DNA of 64,000 nt from Helianthus annuus (Eukaryota; Streptophyta; Magnoliopsida; Asterales; Asteraceae). The notes beneath the pieces were generated by a model, which made no database searches, was not told the DNA's origin, and saw only the letters and a program-made list of their open reading frames with translations. Shown piece by piece: positions 44,854 to 56,575 of the stretch. The stretch is from the NCBI RefSeq assembly GCF_002127325.2, contig NC_035449.2, positions 144,498,946-144,562,945 on the forward strand, written 5' to 3'. The translations under genes were made by a program, and so were the position numbers. How positions within the stretch are numbered: position 1 is the first letter of the stretch; every line of letters starts with the position of its first letter.

Positions 44854-45978
44854 TGTCACACCTCGACCGCGTAAAACAACAACCGCGGCGGAAACGTCGG
44901 GGAGTGGAGTAACAGAATCATTGTTTCACAACACATGGTAATTGGAGTTTTGTTTTATTGAATTAAAATTTTTACATTGTCTAGGGATTTACAGAAGCAT
45001 AACATGAATTAAACTGTCTTTCATAGTTTTAAGTCACTAAGGCCCTCATCCGATCCTATGTTTGCATCATGATCAACTAACAATAGCACCTGAAACACAT
45101 GTGAAAATAGGTACGTCAGCATAAAAATTCTTGTGAGATAGATAGGTTTTATTAATGAAGGATTCATGACTTGTAGTTGAAAGAAATGTTTAACAAAAAG
45201 TTAGTCATGAATCTTATTAAAAATGTTTTCTTTTATAAATTATACGAAATTTGATAAGGAAATAAAATGTTATAAAAGAAAGGTGTAAGGTTAAATGAAT
45301 AACCAAGTAAAATAAGTTTGTATAAAATATGTCGTTTGTAAATCAATCTCTTGTGTAAATGTGTCATTTGTATAAAATGTATCATGCCTTCATGTAAGTG
45401 GTTTAGATAACGCTACGATGTGTAATATCAGAAAAGCATTTATATATAAGAAGTACCAGCGGCGTATCCACCATGCGTTTATCATATTACACACGTTTCG
45501 TTATTTAAATCACTTATAAATAAACCACCAAAAAGTCTTGTAAAGTAAATGTCAAGTAACAACAATATCATGTACGATGAACAAATAGTGTTTACTCAAT
45601 CCCATATGTAAAATGTCAATGTATAATCAAATGTTATATGAAATCAAATGTTATGTACGGTGAATAAAAGAGTTTACTCAACCCCGCATGTAAAATGTAC
45701 AAAACAAAGTATTTGAATAAATCATAGTTTAAGTCAAAAGTTATGCTTTGTAAAATCAATGCTTTACTGATAAGAACATTTATGTGGTAATGTTTATCGC
45801 ATACATTCAAGCCTTGAGACTGAAGGACAAACCCTTAACAAATTAAAGGTTTATCAAAATGTTTTCGGATTCTGTCATTCCTTACGTCTAAACAAACCTA
45901 GGATTCCAGGAATGGGAGTTGTCAATTCCTATGATACCACTACCTACTACCGAGCGGCGTGATCAGTGTTAATGAACA
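44854..45978 (-). mobile_element. Solo LTR J in unit 2, left part
   Basis: Begins TGTCACACCTCG after AATTG (44849-44853) and matches unit 1 from 45000 onward. Interrupted by F, whose left TSD is 45974-45978. Confidence 0.65.
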
Positions 45979-46400
45979 TGTAGGATCGGTTTTGGACCCA
46001 ACGAGTCTATCAGAAGAGTTTATACTCAAAACGAAAGGCGGAAACAGTCGTAATGAGATCAATTCAGCTAGAATATCACTTTAACTGTCGATTTTATTGA
46101 TATGATGACAAATTACAGCGAGACGACACTTCGGCCGCACTTCGTTGCACAAACCGGAAAAGTTATAACTAATATCGCTTGAGCAGGGTATTTATAGGGC
46201 CTTAATTCCGCTTGAACATGTTCCAAACGGGATTAGATTCCAAGCGGAATCTAATTCCGCGCGGAATTACACACATGTTCATTCAAGCGGAATTACACCA
46301 TACAAGCGGAATTACAAATATCTCAAACTACGTGCCCTGTTCTAACATTCTAAGTACAAGACTCAATACAAGACGAAGTCGACAGACGCATGCACTAACA
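45979..46400 (-). repeat. Left (3') LTR of F
   Basis: 422 bp, TATA box TATTTATA at 46189-46196 (minus). Next to it lie repeats of GCGGAATTA (46203-46320). Confidence 0.9.
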
Positions 46401-48660
46401 GACTCCCCTCGAATGTTGACGAGTCTTAACTGTTGAGTCTTCGCATCTTCAGTCTTTATCAGTCCTCACGAACTCCTTTGAAGTATCTAACAGTGTAAAG
46501 CATCCTCAAATCTCTCTCTTTTCTTCTCTAACAGCACCAACAGACTCCCCTCGAACAAACAATCTCCCCCTCGAATTGTGCTCAAAATCAGGATCTCAAG
46601 CTAGCTCACAAGTCTTCTAATACTCTTGATCAGATCTCTTGATTCCTTAAGTTCATCAGCATCAGCAATTCCAAGATCGTAACCTGGCTTACAGGATCAG
46701 AACCTGGCTCTTATTATCTACAGACTCCCCCTTTCAATCAGGTGGGATCGTAGTCTGGATCGTAACCTGGTTCACACTCTGTTCAGAAACGAAACCTGGC
46801 TTTCTCTAACAACAGAATCCTCAGGTATCTGAACCTGGCTCTTCTCAGATTTCAAACCTGCACAATCTCTACCACAAACATAAGTTTTATAATATTAAGA
46901 TTTTTCAATCTCAGACACTGCTTGCAGATCTCTGATGAACCACTTGTAAAAATGAAATGATTTAACATTTAAAATTTTCTGATGACCACTTGCAGTATTA
47001 TCTTTCAAACCTTTTTATCCAAACTCCCCCTCAAATAATGTTCATCATATTTAGCACTTAGAATTTTAAAAATCAGCTTTCCAACACCAGTTGTCGAAAA
47101 TTTTTTTGGATTTTTCAAAATTTATGCTAAAACACACACAAAATCTTTTTGGGATTTTGATAAAGATATGCAGTAAAGAAATACTTACAGACAATCTTTT
47201 TGTGAGTTTGTGTAAGAGGATCATATCACTTTATGAGACAAACCACTGACACCGTTAAGCTTTTTAAAACATATTAAGTTCTATACAATTCACCTAGATT
47301 GTTAGTATACTGGTCCATTTAAATTTTCATACAAAGTTCAACTGTTTCGAGATACGAGATTAGTGTTTTAAGCACTTAAACTTATTCGCGTGTCCCACTA
47401 CTTGAATATACTCCCGTATCCAGATCCCAATATTCAGTCTTACAGGTGAGTATACATAGATGATATCTGTAAAGGGTTAAATGCGAAACCGTGAGAGCTC
47501 AGGTCAGAACTTCTGTTCAGCAGAGAGATGACGGTTCGACTTTAGGTGTGTTCCCTTTAGAGAATCTTTTCTTCAACAGCACATGATTAGCATTTTTCAA
47601 TGTTTCATCATTTTTTGTACTGAGGGCAGCGTTATATTTCAAGCAAATGCAAAGTATTATTCGGAGACTAGGCCATTGCTTCCGCAATATCAGAAGTCTC
47701 AAGAAAATACCCCAGATATCACTGAGTATAAAGACCTAGTATTTCAGAAAGAGGGACCTTTCAAACAAGATTTCGGGGGTTATCCATATATCCAAGAAAT
47801 GTTCCCCATGAAATAAGCAAGTTTGAAATTTTAAGTTTATATCTCGAAAAGAATCTACTAAATGTACAAAAACCTACTGGCACATCCACAGTGAGATTGT
47901 TTATCACATTTAACTTTTCATTTCTTTAGCGTGTTGTGATAGTCCACTGATGTACTATCATTTCCTCTTTTATACACCAAAACTCTTTTGAATTTTATCA
48001 TGTTTTTGGCTTTTTCAAATTTTTCTAATGTTTTTGGATTTTCAGAAATTTTTACTCACCCTAAAAAGCAAACACATTTAAATAAATTTGAAAAACAAAC
48101 TGTACAAGTAAATTGACAACTGTTGTGAAAAGCTTCAATTCGCCATCCATTTGGCATAAACAATCAGAACTCCCCCTTACAACAAACTATTTTCCCATTA
48201 AGATTTCAAAACACTTAAGTTTGTTTTAATCAAAATGGTTTTTCCGGAAAATAAGTTTTGTTGATTTTACCACTTGTAGGAAATGGGGATCAATTCATCA
48301 TCTTGTTTTACAACCACTTGAAATGAGATTACATCAAGTTCAAATTAATAACCTTGACTAATCACTTTGTAAGACCAAACCTTCGTACCACTTGTATAAC
48401 GAAATCACTTTTCGTGAATTTCTCAAGAAAAATACCACTTGTAAGAAAAACAGGTACAATTTAATGTCCCTGATTTACCACTTGTAGGCATGCAGCATCA
48501 ATCCTGATATAAAGAATGATGCCGATTCCTGCTCCACTCTTATCAACCTGGAAGCTCCGGCAAGTCACACTTAAACACATTTAAAAAACAAATTTTTAAG
48601 AAAGATACCGATTCATGTTCCATGATTACCAACTTGGGAACTCCGGCAAGTCAGGTTTTT
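46401..48660 (-). mobile_element. 3' non-coding region of F
   Basis: It starts (minus-strand end) with the polypurine tract and contains several further purine runs of the same type (AGACTCCCC words near 46548 and 46722, CTCCCCCTC at about 46565 and 47027). Long stretches match the 3' region of G (60356-62251). No retrotransposon protein is encoded. Small open frames such as 47517-47702 are not convincing. Confidence 0.65.
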
Positions 48661-51600
48661 TTAGTCAAAGAATATATCCACCCAAGCCTGACCAGCCTTG
48701 GGTGATACCGAGTTACCAACACTCGGTTTCTTACCGTTCATATTCTTCTCATAGAACTCTTTAACCCCTTTGACTTTTCTGTCAATCATTTTTCCAAAGA
48801 TGTGTTTTACTTTGGGGTTAAAGGCCTTTTCAACATCAATAACCTTTTTATCAAAATAAAATTGGTTTGATATTTCAACTTTACCAATTTTCTTCTTGAA
48901 ATTTTCAGCCCGAAGTGGTGGAAAATTCACATCATCCACAGTCGGCACTGATTTTTCACCTTTTGATTCAACCTGTGGCTCCTCTGACTTTGTGGAGTCA
49001 GATTCATCGCCAGAAGTTAGCTCCTCTAATTTTGATGACTCAGAATCATTGCTAGACCCATCATCAGATTTCTTAACAACCCACTTTTGGTTGTCAAGAT
49101 TTCCTCTTTTCTTGTAAAACATGTTTGAACATTCACCAATTTCAAATTTTGAATTTTTGAAAAGTTTAGTTCTATCAATTGGAGGTTCAAACTCAATCAC
49201 TTTTTCTTTCAGTTTAGAAACTCCTTGTTTGATTTGTTTTGCCTGTGAACAGTTAATAGCAATATGACCACTTTTTCCACACTTGAAACAGGTTCAAGTT
49301 TCCTTCTTCTGATCAACAGTCTGCATCTCTTCTTGCTTCTTCACAAGGAAATCTTTGTTAGACTGTTTTCTGAACAATTTTTCTTTCTCTTCTTCAGAAG
49401 ATGTACCTGAAACAAATATCATTTTTGATTTAAAATCTCGAACATATTTTTCATTTTTATAATTTTCTGGTGGAGTAAAACCAAGACCTTTCTTTTTGAA
49501 ATCGTTATGGTTTGGTTTCTTTCGATAACCAGAACCAGAACTGTAACCCTTTTTCTTGTTTTCTCTTTGTTGAACTCTTGAGGTGTATATTTTAGGTTTA
49601 TCAGTAAGATTTACATCTTTTATTTCAGAAATATAAATTATTGTTAGTTTGAAAACCTTATTGATCATGTCAGGTTTATCACCTCTTATTGGAAATTCCT
49701 CATCAGAATATAATTTGTCAAAATCATTCAAAGTATAAGCAACTTTAAACGTTTCATCATCCAAATTAGATTTTGATAACAGGAATTCATTATTGTAAAC
49801 TCTTTTGCCCTGTTTGGAAGTTTGACTTGACGTGTCTGACTCAGACTTTGACTCTGGTCTTGTTTCCAACATCGACTCCTCTGACTCATCCTTTTCCAAC
49901 ACCTGATCGACTACTTTCTTTATTAACTCGGACTCATGATCAGTGTCAGATGATGTAAAAGTGATGTCAATGTTTTCTGGCAAATTAACTATAGGCTCAG
50001 ACTCCCACTGTAAGTTTGTTGCCTTTTGGACTCTTTCAGAATTTGGATTTCTTGGCAAATATCCATTTTCAAGCGGGGGTGGACACTTGTTGTAACTGAC
50101 ACCTTGTTTCTTACCAGATGTCTTTACTTTAGGATCCTTCTTCTTTTCTTTCTTCTTTTCAGGAGTCTTTTCTTCAGATGCCTTCTGTTTTTTTCAGTTA
50201 CTTCATCATCCTCAAATGCCTTCATTCCTTCTACAGTTGGATAAATCCTGTCAATGACATAAGAAGTACATGAGTAACTTTTTAACAATCGATTAACTCT
50301 TTCAGTTTCAATTCTTTGTGTTTCCAGTTTCTGTTCCAAAGCAGCACACTTCTCAATGTAATTGTTCACAACTTTTTGCTTTATCATGAATGCTCCTTGA
50401 AGTGTCTTCATTGCTGTTGCCTGTTCTTCGCTTGTATCATTGTACATATTCATGGCTTTGTTCAGCACATCATAAGACTCTTTCAACCTATTCATGTTGT
50501 GAATCAACGTACTGTTTTGTTTCTTTACAGCTTCACAGTTTTCACAAGTCACCGGACTCTTCCTTGCATCAGCTTCTTCATCAATCTTGAAAGCTGGAAC
50601 TTCTTTCACTTTTCTTCTGACCACCGGAACTTCTTCATCATCACTGCTGACCGGTGTTTTGACCTTTTTCTTTTTCTTTTTAGCTTTTTCATCTTCACTA
50701 TCACTTTCTGCCATCATTTTCAAATGCTGTGCCATCCTTCTTGCATAATACTCAGTATCATCATCACTGTCTTCTTCAATTCGAGCAGCAAAAGCTTTGT
50801 GACTTGAAGTTTTGTTAGGATCATAGTCATCCCAATTGAAATTCTCCCAGCTAAAACCTTCAGGTAACTTTTCATCATCTTGATTGATTAGGCATGCTTT
50901 GTTGTCAGCTGAAATATACTTGTCCTAACTGAAATCTTCTTGATTCACCAAACATGCTGTCTTTGATGATTCTTCTATTACTTTTCTACCATGTGCCACT
51001 TGTGGTTCTTGTTGATTTGACTGTTGAGCAACTTGATGGTAGATCGCTTTCCGATAATAGTCATTATTGTTGAACGGATTTTGAGCTACACTTACTTCGC
51101 GATTTGTGCACTCCCTCTTGAAATGTCCTTTTTCCCTGCAACGAAAACAAATAACTTTAGATTTGTCAAAACCTAAAGTAGAAACACATGCATCACGGAA
51201 ATCATCTCATCCCGTGATCTGTTTGAATTTCTCAGCTCGTCTCAACACACTTGCAAAACACCACTTTATATCCATCAATTCCATTTCTTCAGCATCTATC
51301 TGATCGTAATCCTCTTTTGTCAGCATTGGATTCCCAATCTTTCCTGCTACAAAACTCCCATATCATTCTAAAATAGTTCCCAACAAAGACATGTGGCTTT
51401 TTGCAACTTCTTCTGTGTAATCTTGATCATTTTCAAGATTCAGTACAATGTTGCATTGTAACTTCCTACCATTCTTTGTTACTGTCAAGTTTGGAACGAA
51501 TGACGGATATGATGAAAAACTTGTGTTACTGTTTGATCCTTTGGATGAACTTCCAGATGAACTCTTGGCATTGAAAGCGTCTCAACCTTCGGTGATATGT

Positions 51601-52370
51601 TGGTGGTTTTATCATTCAACCCTGCTTTGTAATAAAGCCCAATGTCTTGTTCACAATCAAAATCTTTCATTCTTGAAATCTTTCTCTGTTCCATCTCCTG
51701 AGCCTCAATCTTTTCAATGAACTTGCTCAGTGTTAGACTGCTGAACCCTTTCTTGTTACTTAGCATCATGAGATAAGTGCCCCAAGTCTCGAGTGGTAAA
51801 GAATCTGCTAATTTCTCAATCAACTCATCATTACCCTATTGATGCTCACCCTCCTCATGTTTACCAATAAATTGCAGTACCTTTCAATTATCTGTTTTGT
51901 GCTTTTAGTTTTCAAACATCGAAATAGATCAAACTCTTTCTTCAGAAGCGATTTTTTGTTCTTTATCATTTCTTGACTTCCAACAATTTTGATCTTAACG
52001 CTTTCCAAATCGAATAAGCACTTCCATTATGTTGCAATAAGACCATGATGTCTTCTTTCACAGCTTGTTGTAGAAGACTTAACATCATTTTCTCATTTTT
52101 GTATTTCTTTTTATCATCAGCACTCATATCTTTAATTGCAATCTCCTCTTCGTCATCAATCATCGGTCTAACGTATTTTGTCTCAACACATTCCTAAGCA
52201 TCCAAATAATTTGCTTGAACCCAGTTTTCAAAATGTCCTTCCCAACCTTTATATTCCTCAATGTTCATGAGCTTAGGCGGTTTTTGCATAGTCCCCGTTT
52301 CATTTTCCAACATTGTCTGCTGAGTAACAGTAATCGGGGTAGCAAAGGCGTTATAAAATTCCTCTTCCAT
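48661..52370 (-). pseudogene. gag: Long Gag of F, broken
   Basis: It starts MEEEFYNAFATPI at 52370. Pieces in three frames follow: the N-terminal domain (52194-52370, KPPKLMNIEEYKGW), UBN2-type capsid (51485-52163), zinc knuckle (about 51093-51150, minus), coiled-coil (50124-50735, for example ALEQKLETQRIETERVNRLL), acidic/basic region (49294-50058), a second knuckle region near 49230-49290, and a C-terminal part ending AGQAWVDIFFD (48661-49200). Several stops and frameshifts separate them. The order equals that of G. Confidence 0.82.
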
Positions 52371-52922
52371 GTTTCGGTTTTTCAAAGTTCACAAAACTGT
52401 ACTTTTCAAAAACGGAATTATATTTCAAACGAGACCACTTGGTGCGGAATTACAAAATTCAAATGGAATACAGTCCAAACGGAATTAACCTTTGAACGAA
52501 ATTACCCTAATTTCGTTTGAAGTTGCACCCTTTCAAACGGAATTCTAATTCCGTGCGAGATTACCAAACGGAAATAGACCTTTCAAGCGGAAATCCTAAT
52601 TCCGCGTGAAACCACTCAAATGGAATTACCAACAAAAACGGAATTAGCTGATTTCGTTTGAAATTTCAAACGGAATTAACTCTTGAAGCGGAATAAAGTG
52701 CTGATTTCGTGCAGGATTATGCTGACGTCATCATCTCGAAGCGGAATTTGTCAAATTGATCAAGTGATTTTAGTTCTGAAACTTTCTAGGGTTTGTTAAT
52801 ACAGAAAAACGAGTATACTGTGAGAAATTCAAGACATTTTAACCGTGAAATCAAGTTCAATTTGAAAAAGAAGGTGTAGAAATCAGAATTTGCAGCTGAA
52901 TTGGTATGAACTCTTCCTCCTG
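52371..52922 (-). mobile_element. 5' leader of F with AATTCCG-type repeats
   Basis: Between primer-binding site and gag start. Degenerate copies of GGAATTA / TTTCAAACGGAATT fill 52411-52750. Confidence 0.75.
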
Positions 52923-52937
52923 AGCTCTGATACCACT

Positions 52938-53361
52938 TGTAGGATCGGTTTCGGACCCAAACGAGTCGATCAGAAGAGTTTATACTCAAAACAATAGGCG
53001 GAAACAGTCGTAATGAGATCAATTCAGCTAGAATATCACTTTAACTATCAATTTTATTGATATGATGACAAATTACAGCGAGACGACACTTCGGCAGCAC
53101 TTCGTTGCACAAACCGGAAAAGTTCTAACTAATATCGCTTAAACAGGGGTATTTATAGGGCCTTAATTCCTCTTGAACATGTTCCAAACGGGATTAGATT
53201 CCAAGCGGAATCTAATTCCGCGCGGAATTACACACATGTTCATTCAAGCGGAATTACACCATACAAGCGGAATTACAAATATCTCGAACTACGTGCCCTG
53301 TTATAACATTCTAAGTACAAGACTCGATACAAGACGAAGTCGACCGACGCATGCACTAACA
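52938..53361 (-). repeat. Right (5') LTR of F
   Basis: 424 bp, TATA box at 53150-53157 (minus). It differs from the left LTR at many positions, so F is older than C, D and E. Confidence 0.9.
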
Positions 53362-53366
53362 GAACA

Positions 53367-55742
53367 TATTTTAGACCCGTTAAACAAACCAAATGTCATA
53401 CCAAATGTAAGCATGTTATGTGAAAACAATGTACTAAGTATGCTAAATGACATACGTAGCAAAAATGTGATGTAAATCAATGTGTACATATACTGAAATA
53501 AACATATGAAACAAATGTATTTATGAAATCAATGTGCTAGCATTCTCAATCAACATACATAGCAAAACATAAATAAAATCATGTACTATATGCGTACTAA
53601 TGAACATAGCAAGTATATTTCATGAAAGCACGAAAAGCACAAAAGTAACAAGTAGGCACATGTGTATCACCCCAAAATATTTGAAAGCGGTAAAAGAGGG
53701 GACTATGTACTCACTTGATATTGCTTAGTAGTCTTGAAATAACAACCAAATAACGCTTGAAGGATCACGGAATCAAACGACACCTAATATAGGTAACTAC
53801 GTTAATAAACCGGTCCTAAATCGGAAGATTGAATAGAATAAGGTCTCGTAAACCAAATGAGTATTGGAACTCATGTGATATGGTTTAACAAAGCCTACAT
53901 TCTAAGTCGGAACCTATCCTAAGTGCTTATAACCCGATATGACCCGTTTAGGTAGCTTATGCTTACTTTAACGCGTCATTTGCGCAAAACCGCAAACGAG
54001 TAGTCTAACTAATCCTATGACAAGTATTATATGCCCTAACATGTTTAATAATCAGTTTATGTGGCAAAATTTAAGTTACATATCCTTAAAATGGAATTAT
54101 GCGCAAAAAGGGCATTTTGGTCATTTTTCCTAAGGCATATAACTACCTCTCATACAACTAAGTAAACTAAGTGACCATAAGGTATAACCTCAGAAGGTTA
54201 TTCCCTATACGACTATGGTCACAAAATATGTTTGGTCGGATCCTAATGATCGACCAAATGGGTCGGGTTCGAAAGTCTAAGCGGTTGTTTAGACTGCTTA
54301 TCTTACGACCCTATATAAGCACTAAACTAAAAGTCACGACTTAAACATGCTAAAACATGTTTAACCAAGTTAGAAAACAAATTTGATATCAAAACAAATG
54401 TTTTTGATACCCGAAAATAGCTTCGTTGCAAAATACGCATAAATATGTATTTTGACCGAAACTTTGACTCGTCACTACGCCTAATCAACGTGGTAATCAG
54501 TAGGTATAGTCACAAGGGACTATAACCGTCGTGAATACGCTCACGTTGCAAAGTTCAAACGAACTTTGTGTTGACCAAAGACTGGTTAATACAAAAAGTC
54601 AAACACTGTTTGACTTTCATGCTTTGAAATGCATAAAAAGCATGAAAGAAGCTTACAAAAGTTCCAAAGCTTGAAGATAGAACAAGAAAACTAGAAGATT
54701 GAAGCCTTCAACCAGAGGGATAGCTTCAATGATCATATTTGAAAGGATATGGGCAAGTTGGAAATGAGAATTCATGGGTTTATATAGATTTTCAAGAATT
54801 GTTAAGATCGTTCCTCGAGTTGTGAGCTTTGATCCTAGCCATACAAGTGTGGCACATGGTTTTAAATACCATGGGAGTCCAAAAACAAGTCCATAGTGTG
54901 TTAAAACCATGTCTAAAACCCAAGGAACAGCTGCTGGAAGAAGAAAATTGGTTTGCTAAAAAAGGGCGCTGTCGCGCCACGCGCCAGGAGCACCTGGGTC
55001 TGGCGCGTGGCATGAGGGAGCCTGTTTTTGCAAAAGTTGGTTTTTGACGCGATTAAGCCCCGTTAACCCATTTTCAAGGCTCAATAATGATGTCAAAGCA
55101 TAGGGAACATGAAACATGCTTGAAAACATCTCGGATGTCGGTTCGTTTGGTCGTACGGCCTCGTTGTTCGGTTAATTACGACGAAACACGAACGGACGCA
55201 AAAAACGATCCAAATTACGCGACGAATGAAATTTTGGCGTTCCAATAACTAAAACAAAATATTTTAATGATTACAAAAATTTTTGGATGTCCGGATATGT
55301 TCAGAACGTAAGATATGCGCGTAAATGCAAACTTATGCACTTTTTGACGCTTTTAGTCCCTATTGATCAAATAAGTTTGTTTTCGCATACCGAACTCCTC
55401 AAAGCCTATTTCTAAGCTATGTAAAGGATGTTTATGGTATGTTTAACTTATGATCATGTTGCAGAAGGTACGTTTCCATACGAATCGGTAGACTTTCGCA
55501 GTTTGACGCAAATAGTCCTTGCGATCGAATAAACTTGTTTTTGCCATACCAAACCCTTTAAAACTTATTTCTAAGTTATGTAAAGGTTATTTAAGGTATG
55601 TTAAGCATATGTTGATGTTCCGGAGTGTTTGTCGCATTAAACTGATTACGTTTACGCATCAGTTTGCGTATAACTTTCCAGAAAGCGATTTAGTGTTTGA
55701 AATCGAACAAGAATTAAAATGAGAAATTGTCAAACATAATTA
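53367..55742 (-). mobile_element. Solo LTR J in unit 2, right part, truncated by G
   Basis: Matches 37399-39742 of unit 1. It has an extra repeat near 55340-55420 that unit 1 lost. Minus-strand TATA box at 54779-54786. The end of J is missing because of the deletion at G. Confidence 0.68.
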
Positions 55743-55940
55743 CGCATCATTTGTAACCTTCATGATTCTGGTACCGAAGTGCTGCCGACGCATCGATTGA
55801 TCTGTATTGCTGTTAAATCAATAAAACAAGACGTTTAATAGTGAAACAAGCTGTTTTCCAAGTCTGTTTCTTTGTTTCCGCCTCTGAAACAGACAAGAAC
55901 TCTTCTGATTGACTCGTTTGGGTCACGGATCGATCCTACA
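55743..55940 (+). repeat. Partial left LTR of G (R-U5 only)
   Basis: Matches the right LTR from about 62485 to 62681 and ends CGATCCTACA. All of U3, including the TATA box, is missing. Confidence 0.85.
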
Positions 55941-55955
55941 AGTGGTATCAGAGCT

Positions 55956-56575
55956 CAGGAAGAAGAGTTCTTGCTAAAACAGCCTTAAAATCTGTCTTCT
56001 ACACCTTCTTTTCTAAATTGAACAAGTTTTCTTGGTCAAATTGGATTGAATTTTAAATATGTCAGACGCAATGGTGTTTTAATGAATCCTTGAGAAAATT
56101 GGACCTTAATTCTATCAAATAGTGTTAAAATCTGTAATTCCGCTTGAACTACAGATCGAAAAAGATGATGTCAGCATAATTCCGTATGGAATCACAGTTT
56201 GATTACAAACGAAATTACCTAATTCCGCTTGAAATTTCTAATTTCGCTTCAAAGTGTAATTTCGTTTGAATCGTTCCACACGAAATCACCTAATTCCGCA
56301 CGAGATTAACTAATTTTGCTTGAATCAGTAATTCCGTTTGACATTTTCACACGAAATTACTTAATTACGCTTGAAATAGTTAATTTCGTGTCAAAGTGTA
56401 TTTCCGTGTGAAGTAATTCCGCATGGAATTACTAATTCCGTTTGAGAGTTATAATTCCGTTTGAAATTTTTAATTTCGTTTGAAAGTGTTGTGCAGGTAA
56501 TATCGTTTGAGGAGTAATTTCGCTTGAATTGATATTTCGTTTGAACTTGTAATTTTGTGAAAAATTTGCCGAAAG
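55956..56575 (+). mobile_element. 5' leader of G with AATTCCG-type repeats
   Basis: About twenty degenerate copies of TAATTCCGTTTGAAA and its variants (ATTTCGCTTGAA, ATTCCGCACGA) lie between about 56138 and 56567, directly before the gag ATG. Confidence 0.8.

Larger units (their letters stand above)
45979..53361 (-). mobile_element. Element F: copia-type gag-only element (TR-GAG-like)
   Basis: The LTRs (45979-46400, 422 bp; 52938-53361, 424 bp) begin TGTAGGATCGG and end CTAACA. TSDs GAACA lie on both sides. The primer-binding site (reverse complement 52923-52935) and polypurine tract (reverse complement 46401-46410) place it on the minus strand. The internal 6.5 kb holds a long, broken gag and a 2.3-kb non-coding 3' region. 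No protease, integrase, RT or RNase H is found. G has the same plan, so the lack of pol is a family trait. Confidence 0.88.
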
